Below, piece after piece: positions 1-10,133 of a stretch of 21,210 nucleotides of DNA. The notes beneath the pieces are model-generated. The model saw only the letters and a program-made list of their open reading frames with translations. It was not told the DNA's origin and made no database searches. This DNA is from Paramacrobiotus richtersi. Lineage: Eukaryota > Tardigrada > Eutardigrada > Parachela > Macrobiotidae. A program made the translations under genes and the position numbers. Position 1 is the stretch's first letter, and each line of letters begins with the position of its first letter. The DNA lies in the NCBI GenBank assembly GCA_034698045.1, contig JAQGAU010001136.1:1-21210 (forward strand). The letters run 5' to 3'.

Positions 1-1351
1 GAACTCCTCCCTAGGTCCTCTTCCATGTCGTTCATCCGGCCGCGGGCTTTATTCAGTGTCTCGCGCTGGGTGCCGAGGTTATTCAGTACAGTGGCCCCGA
101 TCTGTTCCGTTTCCAACGCCACACGGTAGCCTTGTTCCAAAGTGCGAGTGGTGCGGTCCAGATGATCGCTACTGGTCTGGACGCGGTCCAGGAGGAGGGC
201 GCGCTGATCGTTGACGTCCAGGACGGAGTCGCTGAGGAGGTTGTCGGAGAGTGGGTGGTGGTCGGTGGATTTTGGGTTTTTTAATTCTTTCTGAAAGCAA
301 GCGGTCGATTACCAAAAGGGATGGTTCAATAAGGCAAGACCGAGTGTGAATGGATAATTATTTGAAAATGTGAAAAAAATTTTATTGAATTATTTACTAA
401 AATTCCTGGCATCTGTGATTCTGTTTTACATAGTTCATCGTGCTGTTGACGAATATCCAACATTTCGCCGCATTTAACCAAAAGTGTTGAATTTTTCGAA
501 TATGGTGTTAGCCTTAGGACATGCACAGGAGAATTTTATGTAGAATATTCAGCAAACGGAAAAAACTGTAAGACGGTTTCAATTTTAGTTACAACAATAA
601 AAACTAAAATTATAAATACGACTGATTCCGCTCGAAACAATATTTTTGTGGTTTCACCATGTACGTACAGTAGTTTTAAGATAGTGTACAGACTGTAAAG
701 GTGCTCACATTCTCAGTGTTTTGTACTACCAAGTCATCAGCAAACAAAAAGCGTGTTGATAAAGGAATTTGAGTATTCCGTCAAAGAGTTGATAAAAAGA
801 AAATTTTATCATTTAAAACAGCCACGGCGTTCAGAAACACGTATCTTACAAGCGTGTTTACGACTGCTTACCAGATCTTGCTGCAGAGTGTTGACTTGCG
901 TTTTGTAGCTATGAAGTCGATTCAGGTGTTTCGCTCGCTCTTCTCCCGTTAACGATCTAATCTCAAGCTCCATTTGTTCAAACTACACAACAAGAAATTT
1001 ACAACCACCATCGCTACAGTCTTAGGACGTAACAAGAGCAATGCAAACACAGCAAATTACGGAATGTGGATAGCGAAAACGTGTGAAAATGCCAAAGGCC
1101 CAGAATGCCTGAAAAAATTCACCGTACCAGTTCGCGACACTCTTCGAAGGATCGCTCCACTTCCCTTATCGTCGAGCGCTTCTCTCCTTCAATAAACAAC
1201 CCATTAGTTATTGTAGCATAGATTATTCGAGTATGTACGAATTTTACTCACCTCCTGACTGAAAACGGACATCGCTCAGCTTGTGCATAATTTCAGCAGT
1301 AATCGCAGCATACTGCTGCTCGAAATCTTTCAAAAGTGGCAGACCTGCCAT
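1..1351 (-). CDS. VTI1A: VTI1A-type Qb-SNARE, C-terminus cut by window edge
   Basis: Coding exons on the minus strand are 1351-1252, 1186-1128, 982-872 and 290-1, joined in phase. The product begins MAGLPLLKDFEQQYAAITAE. Residues 1-90 match the N-terminal three-helix domain of the V-SNARE family (EECREL then FEQMELEIRS, close to the RELLEQMDLEVR pattern of VTI1A). Exon 4 encodes the Qb SNARE helix from about residue 117: NDQRALLLDRV, then LEQGYRVALETEQIG and LGTQRETL. The zero-layer Gln is at about residue 165. VTI1 proteins act in SNARE complexes for trans-Golgi and endosomal fusion. Sequence ends at about residue 186 in the DLGRSS segment, so the rest of the SNARE motif, the membrane anchor and the stop are missing. 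The second donor is GTACGG, a less common form. VTI1B is the alternative, but the GYRVALETEQIG and LGRSS stretches favour VTI1A. Confidence 0.93.
291..871 (-). other. VTI1A intron 3
   Basis: This is a 581-bp A/T-rich intron between the exon coding for the N-terminal helices and the SNARE-motif exon. On the minus strand it opens with GTAAGC next to position 872 and closes with a CAG at 293-291. Open frames inside it are short and have no recognisable family. I see no gene or repeat here. Confidence 0.8.
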
Positions 1352-2010
1352 GCTTAAAAACTACCAAGCAGATAAATTAAAAATCAGGTTATTAAATTCT
1401 CATATTATTGACAGAAAATAATAAGCCAAAGCGAAGTTTTTAAATAAAAGCGAGGTTGTTTTTGAAAGTTCTAGGAAGTACTGTAAGTCTGAAACAGCAG
1501 TTCAAAGTTTTTCTTGGGTCGGAAATGCGTCAGCGAGAAGGTGTGTGTTGCAAACTCCATTTCCTATTGGAAGCACTCCAGTGGGAGGCACTGAACATAA
1601 CAAGTTGTGAGAAGCGGAAATTACAACACCATGGAATGGAAACGGAATGGAATACCCATTCTTCTGACCCCGAACGCAGAGCAAAGCGGCGATTCATTTC
1701 ACCTTCATCTCTGAGCGTTGCACGTAGTTCCTCATTAAATTTTTTCCTCCAAATAGTCAGATTCTCCGAAGTCCGATGAACTTTTGCGATGGTTTCGTGT
1801 TGAGTCAACACTGTTGACTATTTTATTTTTTCTTACGTGCTGATGTCTCGCATGTTTTCAAAATTTTAATTCCTAAATTCTGAATTCACAGGGAGAGAGA
1901 GGAAGGTTTCTGCGTAACAATAAAGTGGGTCCTCGAAGAATCTGCAGTTTTCGTTCTAGTTTCAGTTTGCTTGGATAATCAGTAATCTAATTTGAGTAGC
2001 TTTTTACAGG
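1352..2010. promoter_or_regulatory. Divergent spacer, VTI1A / LC8-motif gene
   Basis: This stretch separates the start codons of two genes pointing away from each other, so it must hold both promoters and 5' untranslated regions. The right end, 2001-2009, reads tttttacag, a good splice acceptor one base before the ATG at 2011. The plus-strand gene may therefore have an upstream noncoding exon or receive a spliced leader. Positions 1530-1811 hold a 93-codon minus-strand open frame that overlaps a plus-strand one at 1456-1779. Neither shows a family I recognise and I do not annotate them as genes. Confidence 0.55.
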
Positions 2011-5000
2011 ATGGAGGTAGAAACCTTTCTTCAGTTTCTTTGGAAAAAGCGGTACTCGGCGCTGATAGTTTTCCACACCTGGCTGATCATCAAGCTGCTT
2101 TTGCTTCGTGATGTCAGCGGGTTGATCTGTATTTTGGATCTGGCCTTCATTTTGGATCTCGTGCACCACATGAACATCAAACGAGGGAAGAACGGGTTCT
2201 GGATTACGGTAGAGAAAGAAGAATCACCGATCGCGGTAAGGTTTTTACGGAGTGTTGCACCCTACAGGCGAGCGTTTGAACGACGCAAACGGCAAACCTC
2301 CCTGTTGATCCTTGTGTGGCACTACAGATCATACAGATGACATTTACTGATAACAGGACTGCAGATCTGTTTCCTTGAAAGCATTTAAATAGTTTCATCT
2401 GTTTGTAGAAGGAAGTAGCCATTCAGACGGATGAAGAACCTGTTGCACCGTTGAAACCCACCGAATTGCCGTTTGTAAGTTGTTTGTGGAAAAAGTCTCG
2501 TTTTTCTTCGTTCTGTATTTTTGTAAAACGAAGGGTCATCGACTCATCAGTCTCCTTGTAAATACTAATTAGCGTTATTTGTCATTTCAGGGTCGAGAGT
2601 CAATTGCCATTCAGACTGACAGCGAGGTTTCTGTGGTAAGACAAAAACATCCCTGATTACTTTAAAACAGTGAAAACTCTTTGGATTTGCCGTTGTTGTA
2701 ACTTCCTGATGCTTTTAATATGCAACCTTTTCGCTGCAGGTTCGACATGTGATTGGTGTTGGTATTCAAACTGATCCAGCTTGTGACGGTACGGATGGTG
2801 CTACGATTACCGGAACTGGGAGTAACAAGGTAAAACGGCAGTTTTTGTTCATTTTTTCCCTTCCTGATTCGGAAGGAAACCGCAGTTTTAATGTGCATTG
2901 TTTGTGAGTGTACACGAAGTGCTGCTCTGCAGGATGGCTCCACGGAAATGGATAAATTCTACATGGGATTGGATTTGGGTGTACTGGTGAGCAAAACCGA
3001 TCCCCGTACTTCTTTCTGCAGCCTGAAATTTTCGTTTTTAGTTTAACTGTTATTTTCAAATGTGTGAAACTAGTTTATTTTTCGTTTTAATTGCTTAATT
3101 TTCAGTCAGTTTACAAGCAGTGAAAGAAGACTTTCTGTGTTGGTTTTCTTGCAGTCTTGGTTAATCTCACGATAAATAAAAGCTTTGGTAACAGTATTAG
3201 ATGGATTCGTATAAATTATCAAAAAAATCGGCTAAATTAATTTCTTTTTAATAACAATTTTAAAGGATGAACTGGTGATTTTAGATTCGCCGCGAAAGCG
3301 CCACGCAGACCGATGACCCGCCGATGGCCCCTGCGCAGACGGAACTGTCTTTGATTTATGGATCTCCGCCCCGTCGGTTCGTCAAACTGGTCCCGTCTCC
3401 CTCTCCCGATGATGGTCAACGGGATTCCACTATTGATTTTCTGGTCAATGAAGCGCTGTGTGATGAGTTGGAATCACTGAACTGCCAGCTGGAAGCAGCT
3501 CTGTCCAACCAGGAACTGATAGACGCCAGGGTCCGGATGCTGTCGGCGGAAGTGGAACGTGACCACGCACTGGAGCGGGCGGTCAGTGCCGAGGACCTGA
3601 TCTGGGTAATGTAGATTTAATGTCACTTTTATTTTTTTTTCTGCTGTGTTTATACTTTCTTTATCTGGAACTTCATTTTCCTAATGTTATATTTTTATTC
3701 CTATTATTTCCTGTGTTATATTTGTATTCCTGTTTGTTATATTTTTATTCCTTACTGTTCCACCTTTTGTAATTTTGAATCAGTATTCCAGTTCACTTAT
3801 TGCACCGAGGTTTGCACTCTTTTATTGCATTAGAACTGCGAAACTGATTGTGGGTATATTCCGGTTTTTTACCTTGCGATTGTATTCATTATGAATAAAA
3901 TGTCGCTGTTTTCATGCAGGAAATGGACCACAAAGAGAAGGAATGGCGTCGAACGGTTGACCAGCAGTCCAAGATAATCAAGGATCTGCAAGATCAGCTG
4001 ACTGCGAAGAACAATGAAGTCACTGTGGCGCATCTGGATTTCGATGAAGACGACGTGCCACTTCCGAAAAGGTACCAGGACCTTAAAGACAGCTACGATC
4101 ACATCGAGGAAGTGTTCGCTGCCACCATCGAGGAAAATGAAAATCTGGAGAAGCAGGTGCAGGCATTGATCAGCCAAAAGAACTCACTGGAACGACAAGT
4201 CAAAGCGCTGGATGCGAAGAACGCTGATCTGAGCGAGGAAGTGAGCAGTGCACGGAACGTGGTCATGGCCAAGGACACGGAGATGGAGGATCTGCTGGGT
4301 AGTTTCAACGGGAAGATCCGAGATATCCACACTGGTCTGCAGAATGAAAACTCCAAGTATGGCCTGCTGGACATTTCTTTACCCACGACGCTGTTGCTGG
4401 ATGCTTCGCTGAACGTTTCTCACCGCGGCCCCTTTGGGAATAACAATTTGATGGACTGGGAAAGTTCGCAGAATCTGCCGTCGTTTCCGATGAAGGTGAC
4501 GCTTGATAGTGAGGTGCAGGCGGTGGTGGGTGCGGTGAATGTGTGGACGCAAACCGATAACATTCCAGTTGAAAATGCGGTTGTTGGTGTGGTGGTTCCG
4601 GAGCAGCCGCTGGCCCTGCCGACTCTGGCCAACCTGAAGAAGCGGAAAGAATGGGTTAATAGCGCGGAGAAGAATGCGGTTGCGGCTAACAAGCATGTTC
4701 GTTTTGCACCCAGTAAGTACGATCAGCTTTTGCTTATTACAGTTGCACCTAATGTATGTTTTTGATCATTCTGTGCAGCTTTTTCTCGTCATTTGGTTAG
4801 TTCAAATTGTGGGACGTTTAATTGTTTCAAATGTTTATTTATTTAATTATTTTAAATATTTGTTTAACAATCAAAATATGTATGAAATGATCTGAGATGT
4901 GTTGACATGTTTTAGCCATTCCAAAGGAAGATTCTGGGGAAAAGGCTAAAGAAAAAGTTGCTCGTCCGGTCCTGAGTGCCTTGAACAATCGCCAGCCGAC

Positions 5001-5611
5001 TACTTCGAAGCGGAACACTATCGGCGGCGGCGGACTCACTAACGTTAATTCCTTTGTCAGCGTAAGTTTTGCTGATAATAATTCGAACTGGGGTTAAGAA
5101 ACAGCCTTGTGTATTAAGAAAAAAATTATTTATTGAAGTAACTGTATAAAATTCAATTAAAAAAATATAAAATAAAATGGATTTTATTGTAGTAAAATAA
5201 AGCTTCCAGTGACAGTAACACAAGCAGATATTAACGCGAAAATTTACAGTTGCTGGACCACTAATGTGTTAATACGGAGACATGTTTTTGCAGCAATTGC
5301 GTCCACCTGGCTTTTCTTTTTCTCCCAAACCCAAGCTGCCCTTTAAGATGCCCACCGGTGTGCCGCCCAACTTTCAGTTTAAATTGCTCCAGCCCACACC
5401 GGAGCAGCGCCAGCAGCAGAAGGAGGGTTTGGCCAAAGCTAACCAGTTCATCGAGGAGCAGCGACAGCACAATAATTCCATGCGCAACGCCAGTCTGGCT
5501 GGTTCCCCGTCGTACCTGCGCAACTACTCGAGCGATCAGTATTTCTTTAGCCATCAGAAGAGCAATCTGGGCGTGGCCAGTACCTCGACGTCTGGTTTGG
5601 GAGGGAAATGA
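2011..5611 (+). CDS. Coiled-coil protein with five LC8-type QTD motifs (family not recognised)
   Basis: Nine exons: 2011-2235, 2409-2474, 2591-2635, 2740-2829, 2933-2986, 3285-3605, 3920-4712, 4916-5061 and 5294-5611, giving about 685 residues. All have GT..AG borders, and the introns are phase 0 except the one between exons 7 and 8 (phase 1). AIQTD occurs at residues 79-83 and 103-107, GIQTD at 120-124, ATQTD at 166-170 and WTQTD at 476-480. These fit the anchored TQT/GIQVD peptide pattern bound by dynein light chain LC8. Predicted coiled coils are at about 211-267, 270-300 and 319-408, with regularly spaced Leu among Glu/Lys/Gln. The tail (exons 8-9) is basic, Pro/Gln-rich and probably disordered. 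LC8-binding scaffolds typically pair such motifs with a coiled coil, so a dimeric LC8-bound scaffold is inferred. Exon 1 is the least certain part: it is hydrophobic, and an in-frame ATG at 2170 would shorten the protein to 632 residues. The exact function is unknown. Confidence 0.78.
3606..3919 (+). repeat. Intron 6 of the LC8-motif gene with a threefold 17-bp repeat
   Basis: This 314-bp intron is T-rich. It contains three near-identical 17-bp units, tgttatatttttattcc at 3685-3701, the same with one T to G change at 3714-3730, and tgttatatttttattcc again at 3735-3751. Spacing is irregular (29 and 21 bp between starts). It looks like local slippage or duplication. No coding signal is seen. 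Confidence 0.7.
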
Positions 5612-6331
5612 AGTCTTTTATTGGCGCCACGGTGTTTTTACGTTTTTTTGGATCTCCGGGCGGATTTTCTCGTTTATATATGTCACCGCCCGCTTTCATG
5701 ACATGTGAATTGGATGGTTTTTTTGGAAAAAGATTCTGATCGTGTACATAGTTTCTAAATTTTACACGTGGTGCTGTTTTGCTGAAAGGACAGAAATTGC
5801 TTGCAGAGTATTTCGTTGTGCCAACTGGAATTTGAATGGTCTTTTTGTGGCTAGTTTAAGACATTGCTGTAACGAATTTGCTGGTTTAAATTAAATTCTG
5901 ATGAAGTTGAGAACTGTCGCGAATTTCGTTGTGTTTAAATTGCAGTACAAATTATGAAATTCCGTCAGTAAGAAATAATAAAACAATTAAAATATATCAA
6001 TATATTGCGAAATAAAAAAGTTATGTATTTATTCCCCAAAAATGTATCAAACTGTTGAATCTCGTCAGTTAACGAATACTGCGAAATTTCATTTCTGTAG
6101 CATAAACAGTAAACTTCATCTTTCAAAAAACAACGGAAGACATAGAATCATGCAAGAAAACAATGAGGTACAGTATATCAACGATACACTCTTCACAAAA
6201 TAAACAAAACCATTGCGTACAAACTGCGTGCATATCAGAACATGTAACAAAAGAAATCCATAATCAATTCTCATCATTAGAATATAATTTAAAACTGTAC
6301 GCTGTCAATAGCACCTTCATGCTGGTCCGAT
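5612..6331. other. Convergent 3' spacer with poly(A) signals, LC8-motif gene / STAMBP
   Basis: The two flanking genes end facing each other here. AATAAA on the plus strand at 5977-5982 and again at 6011-6016 could end the upstream gene. On the minus strand AATAAA at 6033-6028 could end STAMBP about 300 bases past its stop. If these sites are used, the two 3' untranslated regions would finish within about 50 bases of each other and might overlap. The rest is A/T-rich with no credible gene. Confidence 0.5.
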
Positions 6332-9300
6332 TCACACGGATGAAGAAAACCGAAAATCTTTCATTTCCACCGAGATTGTACCGTTAACCATCACATTGTC
6401 CGTACGCTGCAAAAAAATCAATGTTGTATAAACACAATATCAACAGAAATTAAATCAGCGGAAAATCATCAGGTAAAATCAGTTAAAAAAAGCAAAACAA
6501 CAACAAGATAATCAGTTGTACTTAATGGTAGAAATGACTAATAAAATTGGTTAATTTTTCTACAGCGGAAATAAAATTTAATCATGAATGCAGTCAACGT
6601 GAAAACTTCTACAAAGCAAACAAAAACCGAATTTTGTAGACAAAACCGATTAAATAACAAACACTCATAAAAGTTTCGAAGTTTGAGTTTAAAACACAAT
6701 TTAACTTGGAAAATGAAGAATTAAAAGAAACACTATAGATCGATACTCGGATAACTAATCTAAACAAATGAACCGTCCGACTAACAACATACCTGGAATA
6801 GAATTTCTGTCGTGTTATGACTATGGAAATTGGTGCCGTGTCCACAATTGGCAATGTACTGCATGCCGAAATCATTCAGCCGGAAGAAGGCGACATCATC
6901 GTACGCTGGGGCAACAACAATGGCTATGGCTTCCGGTAGCATGGCCTGGTAGCCCCACTGCATATGCAGATCCACGCTGGACAAAAATGCCGTCTGTGTT
7001 GGGTGAGTCTGTATAAAACAACAAAATTCCGATTAAAAATTCCGAAAATTTTCTGCTGAAAGGTTTTCATCTACGAGTAGTCTTCGTGCGCTCTTCACGG
7101 TATTTTTCAAATGTACCGCCTTATTATTCAAATTTACATAGGCAAAAAATGGTTTTAAGCTCTACTGGCAAGCTCCGTTAATATGTTTTAATATAAAACT
7201 GCATTATTAGACATCGTTCTGTTTATCGATTTTCTCTAATTTGTGTGGTTTATCGTCAGCTTACATGAATCCAGCCCAACTGAATGAGATTCCTTGAAAT
7301 GGCAAACTGGGCAGCCTCCGACATATCATCCATACTGAAACAAACAAATACAGAAATTGTTTTACCAATACCGAATCACCGATAAACCACATTACAGTAT
7401 GTCAGCTGGCGTCCGATCATTTTTTATGATTGTTTTGGTATTCAAATGGTATTCAAAGCGTCTAATACTTACTCTTCACAATAAGAATCGGTACCCTTCT
7501 GCTTGGGAATGAGAAGATGAGTCACAATATAATCCCCTTTTTCATCATCCTGTAGTTACAAAATGACAGCAACATGAACAAGGGTACATACAGAAGATAA
7601 AATTAAAAATATACAAAACATTAAACTGCCCAATGCACCATAAATAACACATAAAACTCATCTGCAGTTTACGCAAACAAACTTCCTAACAGTCTATATA
7701 GATCCAAATAATTCGGTAAATGTATAAATCAGCTGACTGATTGAGCTAATTTAATCTGATTAGTCTATCACTTTATTCGCTTTCCAAATTCCCACCGTAC
7801 CCGCATTCCCCACAAGTTGCCACACGTTTCGATATTCTTCTTCTCGGTATTCTCCCGGGACGCCGCGATAAACTTCTCCACGAGATCACCCGCAATATGC
7901 ACCGGCCGTAGAATGCCCGCCGGACTCGGCAGAGGAAACTGCCGTTCAATGGGCAGTTTGGATGGGCGGGGCGGAGGCTTGGGACCGGATGGTAAGAGGT
8001 GCGGCTTCAGATGCCGGAGAACGTGGGGCGGAGGATATTTGGCCAGCACCTCTTCCGGTGAGAGTTTGTTGGTTTGACTGTGCAAATAAGACGACATAAA
8101 TTATAAAAACACACCTTTTAGTCGCAAATACTTCGAATTTGTACAAAAAAGCATGGCAAATTTGTCAGTTTTATGTTGTATGCAAGTTTTAGGTTTTATC
8201 AGTTGTATGCAAATTTATCAATTGCAGTCCGTCAGAAACCCGAAATTTACAATCAGAAACAGTACGAAGATTTTCAAAAATTATGCCTGAAAATCCACAT
8301 TCCATACTGAAGACCAAAGAGACCAATTTCCGTGCAAAATCGATCTGACATCAAATGCAAAACTGGAATGTAAACGCGACAAGAATTTGCATACATACAG
8401 CTGATCACCAATACCAGATAAATATAATCAGGAAAATTCTTAGTTTAATTTTTCTAAAAGCGGAGCAAACTCTAAAATCAATGCAGTTCCTACTCGTCAT
8501 TTACAAGATTATTAAAAAAATTTGGTCTAAACGGAAGTTACTGAAACTTAAAAAACAGCAACAATTATGCACAAGAAATGGTAAAATATGCAGCCAAAAA
8601 CTTTCAGAAAAATTGTTCAAAATCAGAGGAGATTTCCAGCCAAAAGAACTTTCCGTATAATAAAATTTACCATGACATCAGCCTGATTTTCAACTCACCT
8701 GAGCCAATCAATGGTCACTCCCCCATCGTCATCTTCCTCATTCTCCGAGTAATCACTCCGCGGCCACTTGACATCCTGCTCCTGCCCGTCGTCCAGCGGT
8801 GCCGAGGGCAGTGTGGAATTGAAGTGGGAAATCTGCTGAATGACATCGCCCACGTCCTGCCCCGAGGGACGCCGATCCGTCGAGCGACTGTACTTGTCGA
8901 TCAGGTACGCTTTCCGTCCCATCTCCTCAGCAATCTCCTCCTGGATCTTGGCAATGCATTTAGCCTTGAGATCCTCACCCAACTGGACAGCGGGCTTCCA
9001 CGTCTAACCAGGTGTAAATCAACGATTTTAGCCATATTATCCGACCTTTTGATGCAGATTGCAGAATCATCGTTATTACGATGATTCTGGCATCAAAAGG
9101 CCGGATACGTAATGCGATTGAACAGGCTTCGACTGGTATACTCATAAATCAGGTAATAATTACAATTTATTCTGAGATAAAACAAGTGGGAAATAATGAC
9201 CATAAAAATGATTTTGGCAGCTTTAAACGGCGGATTTTAATGATTTTTCCCCAGTGCGCGACACTTGAAATCAGACTCGAAATTTCGAATCTGGTGCCTG

Positions 9301-10133
9301 GACCGTCCAGGCCCAGCTGGACGTATAGCTCGACGTATAGCTGGACGTATACGATACGTAGCTGGTCGTAACGTCCGGCACGCGTACAAAATGCAATCGA
9401 TCGCGGAGTAAATGCAAATAGAACTTAGAAGTATGCAAATTTGCAATGGATCTTGAAAGTCGCTCGTCTCCGTAAATCCGGTGCAGAGAAATATTCAATT
9501 TTAACTCAAAAACTAGCTGTGTTATTGCTTGTCCAAGAGAGCGTATTACAACGAATTTCTTATGTTTCAGCTGTTTTCTATAGTTTTTAATGCTGTTCCG
9601 AAAATTCCCTCACAACTGGCTTCGGCACTCCACGTCATTGTTTATTAAACAGTGGAATTTCAATTAATTTGTCTGCAAAATTTTCTCATAATAATTTGCT
9701 CGCGTACAAAAAGACCTGTTATTTATGTCCGGAAAATTTTTCCCAGTAAGGTGCTTACCTTTCTATTTTCAGCAATAATGTCTGCTTTGATATCTTTGAA
9801 TTTCGGATGACGGGGAAGACGATTAAGAAATAACCTGGAAATTCAACAAAAACGACAAACGTTCAACAAATCCCACAATTCCTTCCGAAAGGCAGTTTAA
9901 TCTTACTCAAGGTAGCGAAGAATGAGCACATAAGCTTTCTCATACTGCTTATGTGCTGCTTCGTATTTTGCGGTCTCATACAGCGTCTTCCCGGAAATAA
10001 AGTAGCGGATCGGAGGATCGGTGACGTTGATTTGCAGCTGGGCGCTGGTGCTGTCACTCAGTTCCTTGACGCGTTTCTTGGCTTGGATCAGCGCTTCGGC
10101 CAAGATTTCAGGGGATTCCGATACAGAAGCCAT
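6332..10133 (-). CDS. STAMBP: STAMBP/AMSH, K63-specific JAMM deubiquitinase
   Basis: Eight minus-strand exons: 10133-9907, 9834-9759, 9003-8699, 8077-7801, 7549-7473, 7334-7265, 7008-6793 and 6406-6332. They join in phase to 440 residues (human AMSH has 424). Residues 1-101 form the USP8-dimer/MIT-type N-terminus (PPIRYFISGKTLYETAKYE, then LFLNRLPRHPKFKD). Residues 102-203 are helical then acidic, and about 210-255 is a Pro-rich linker. The catalytic MPN domain starts near LRPVHIAGDLVEKF. The zinc motif is complete: Glu286 in IETCG, His344 and His346 in GWIHTHP, Ser354 and Asp357 in FLSSVD. The AMSH-specific second zinc site appears kept: His359, Cys399, His406, His408. AMSH enzymes cut K63-linked ubiquitin on endosomal cargo with ESCRT-0/STAM. 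IETCGNLWG replaces the usual ETCGILCG. Exon 4 ends at a GTACGG donor, chosen because reading through reaches a stop and breaks the match to the family. Confidence 0.95.
8078..8698 (-). other. STAMBP intron 3
   Basis: This is a 621-bp A/T-rich phase-2 intron, opening with GTGAGT next to 8699 and closing with a CAG next to 8077 on the minus strand. It separates the helical region from the Pro-rich linker and catalytic domain. Open frames within it are short and unconvincing. I see no internal gene. Confidence 0.75.
9038..9107. repeat. Imperfect long hairpin (inverted repeat) in STAMBP intron 2
   Basis: The left arm from 9038 (tatccgaccttttgatgc) is mirrored by the right arm ending at 9107 (gcatcaaaaggccggata). 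An inner stem (agaatcatcgt against acgatgattct) closes on a loop of about 4 bases at 9074-9077. The left arm has a few extra unpaired bases (agattgc at 9056-9062). Roughly 29 base pairs can form. Such hairpins are typical of small terminal-inverted-repeat elements or their remnants, though a local inversion-duplication is also possible. Confidence 0.8.
9315..9350. repeat. 12-bp tandem repeat, three copies
   Basis: The unit agctggacgtat occurs at 9315-9326 and 9339-9350, with a one-base variant (agctcgacgtat) at 9327-9338. A degenerate fourth copy (agctggtcgta) follows at 9360-9370 after a 9-base interruption. It lies in STAMBP intron 2, 200 bp from the hairpin. It is a short minisatellite with no evident function. 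Confidence 0.85.

Larger units (their letters stand above)
9004..9758 (-). other. STAMBP intron 2, repeat-bearing
   Basis: This 755-bp phase-0 intron opens with GTAAGC and closes with TTAG on the minus strand. It is more structured than the other introns, holding the long inverted repeat at 9038-9107 and the 12-bp tandem repeat at 9315-9350, and its middle part is richer in G+C and CG dinucleotides. That mix suggests an inserted element, but I see no transposase and no clear target-site duplication. Confidence 0.7.

Noticed and set aside
2035..2111. Alternative frame in exon 1 of the LC8-motif gene (GGRNLSSVSLEKAVLGADSF)
   Set aside because: It looks protein-like but stops at 2109-2111, would join exon 2 out of frame with the QTD motifs, and has low third-position G+C unlike the other exons.
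4099..4696. Minus-strand open frames across the coiled-coil exon
   Set aside because: They are shadows of the plus-strand coding exon 3920-4712, whose splice sites and coiled-coil pattern are clear.
5358..5708. Plus-strand 116-codon frame overlapping exon 9 of the LC8-motif gene
   Set aside because: It is in a different frame from the one that joins exon 8 in phase, and is composed of Arg/Ser-rich shadow sequence.
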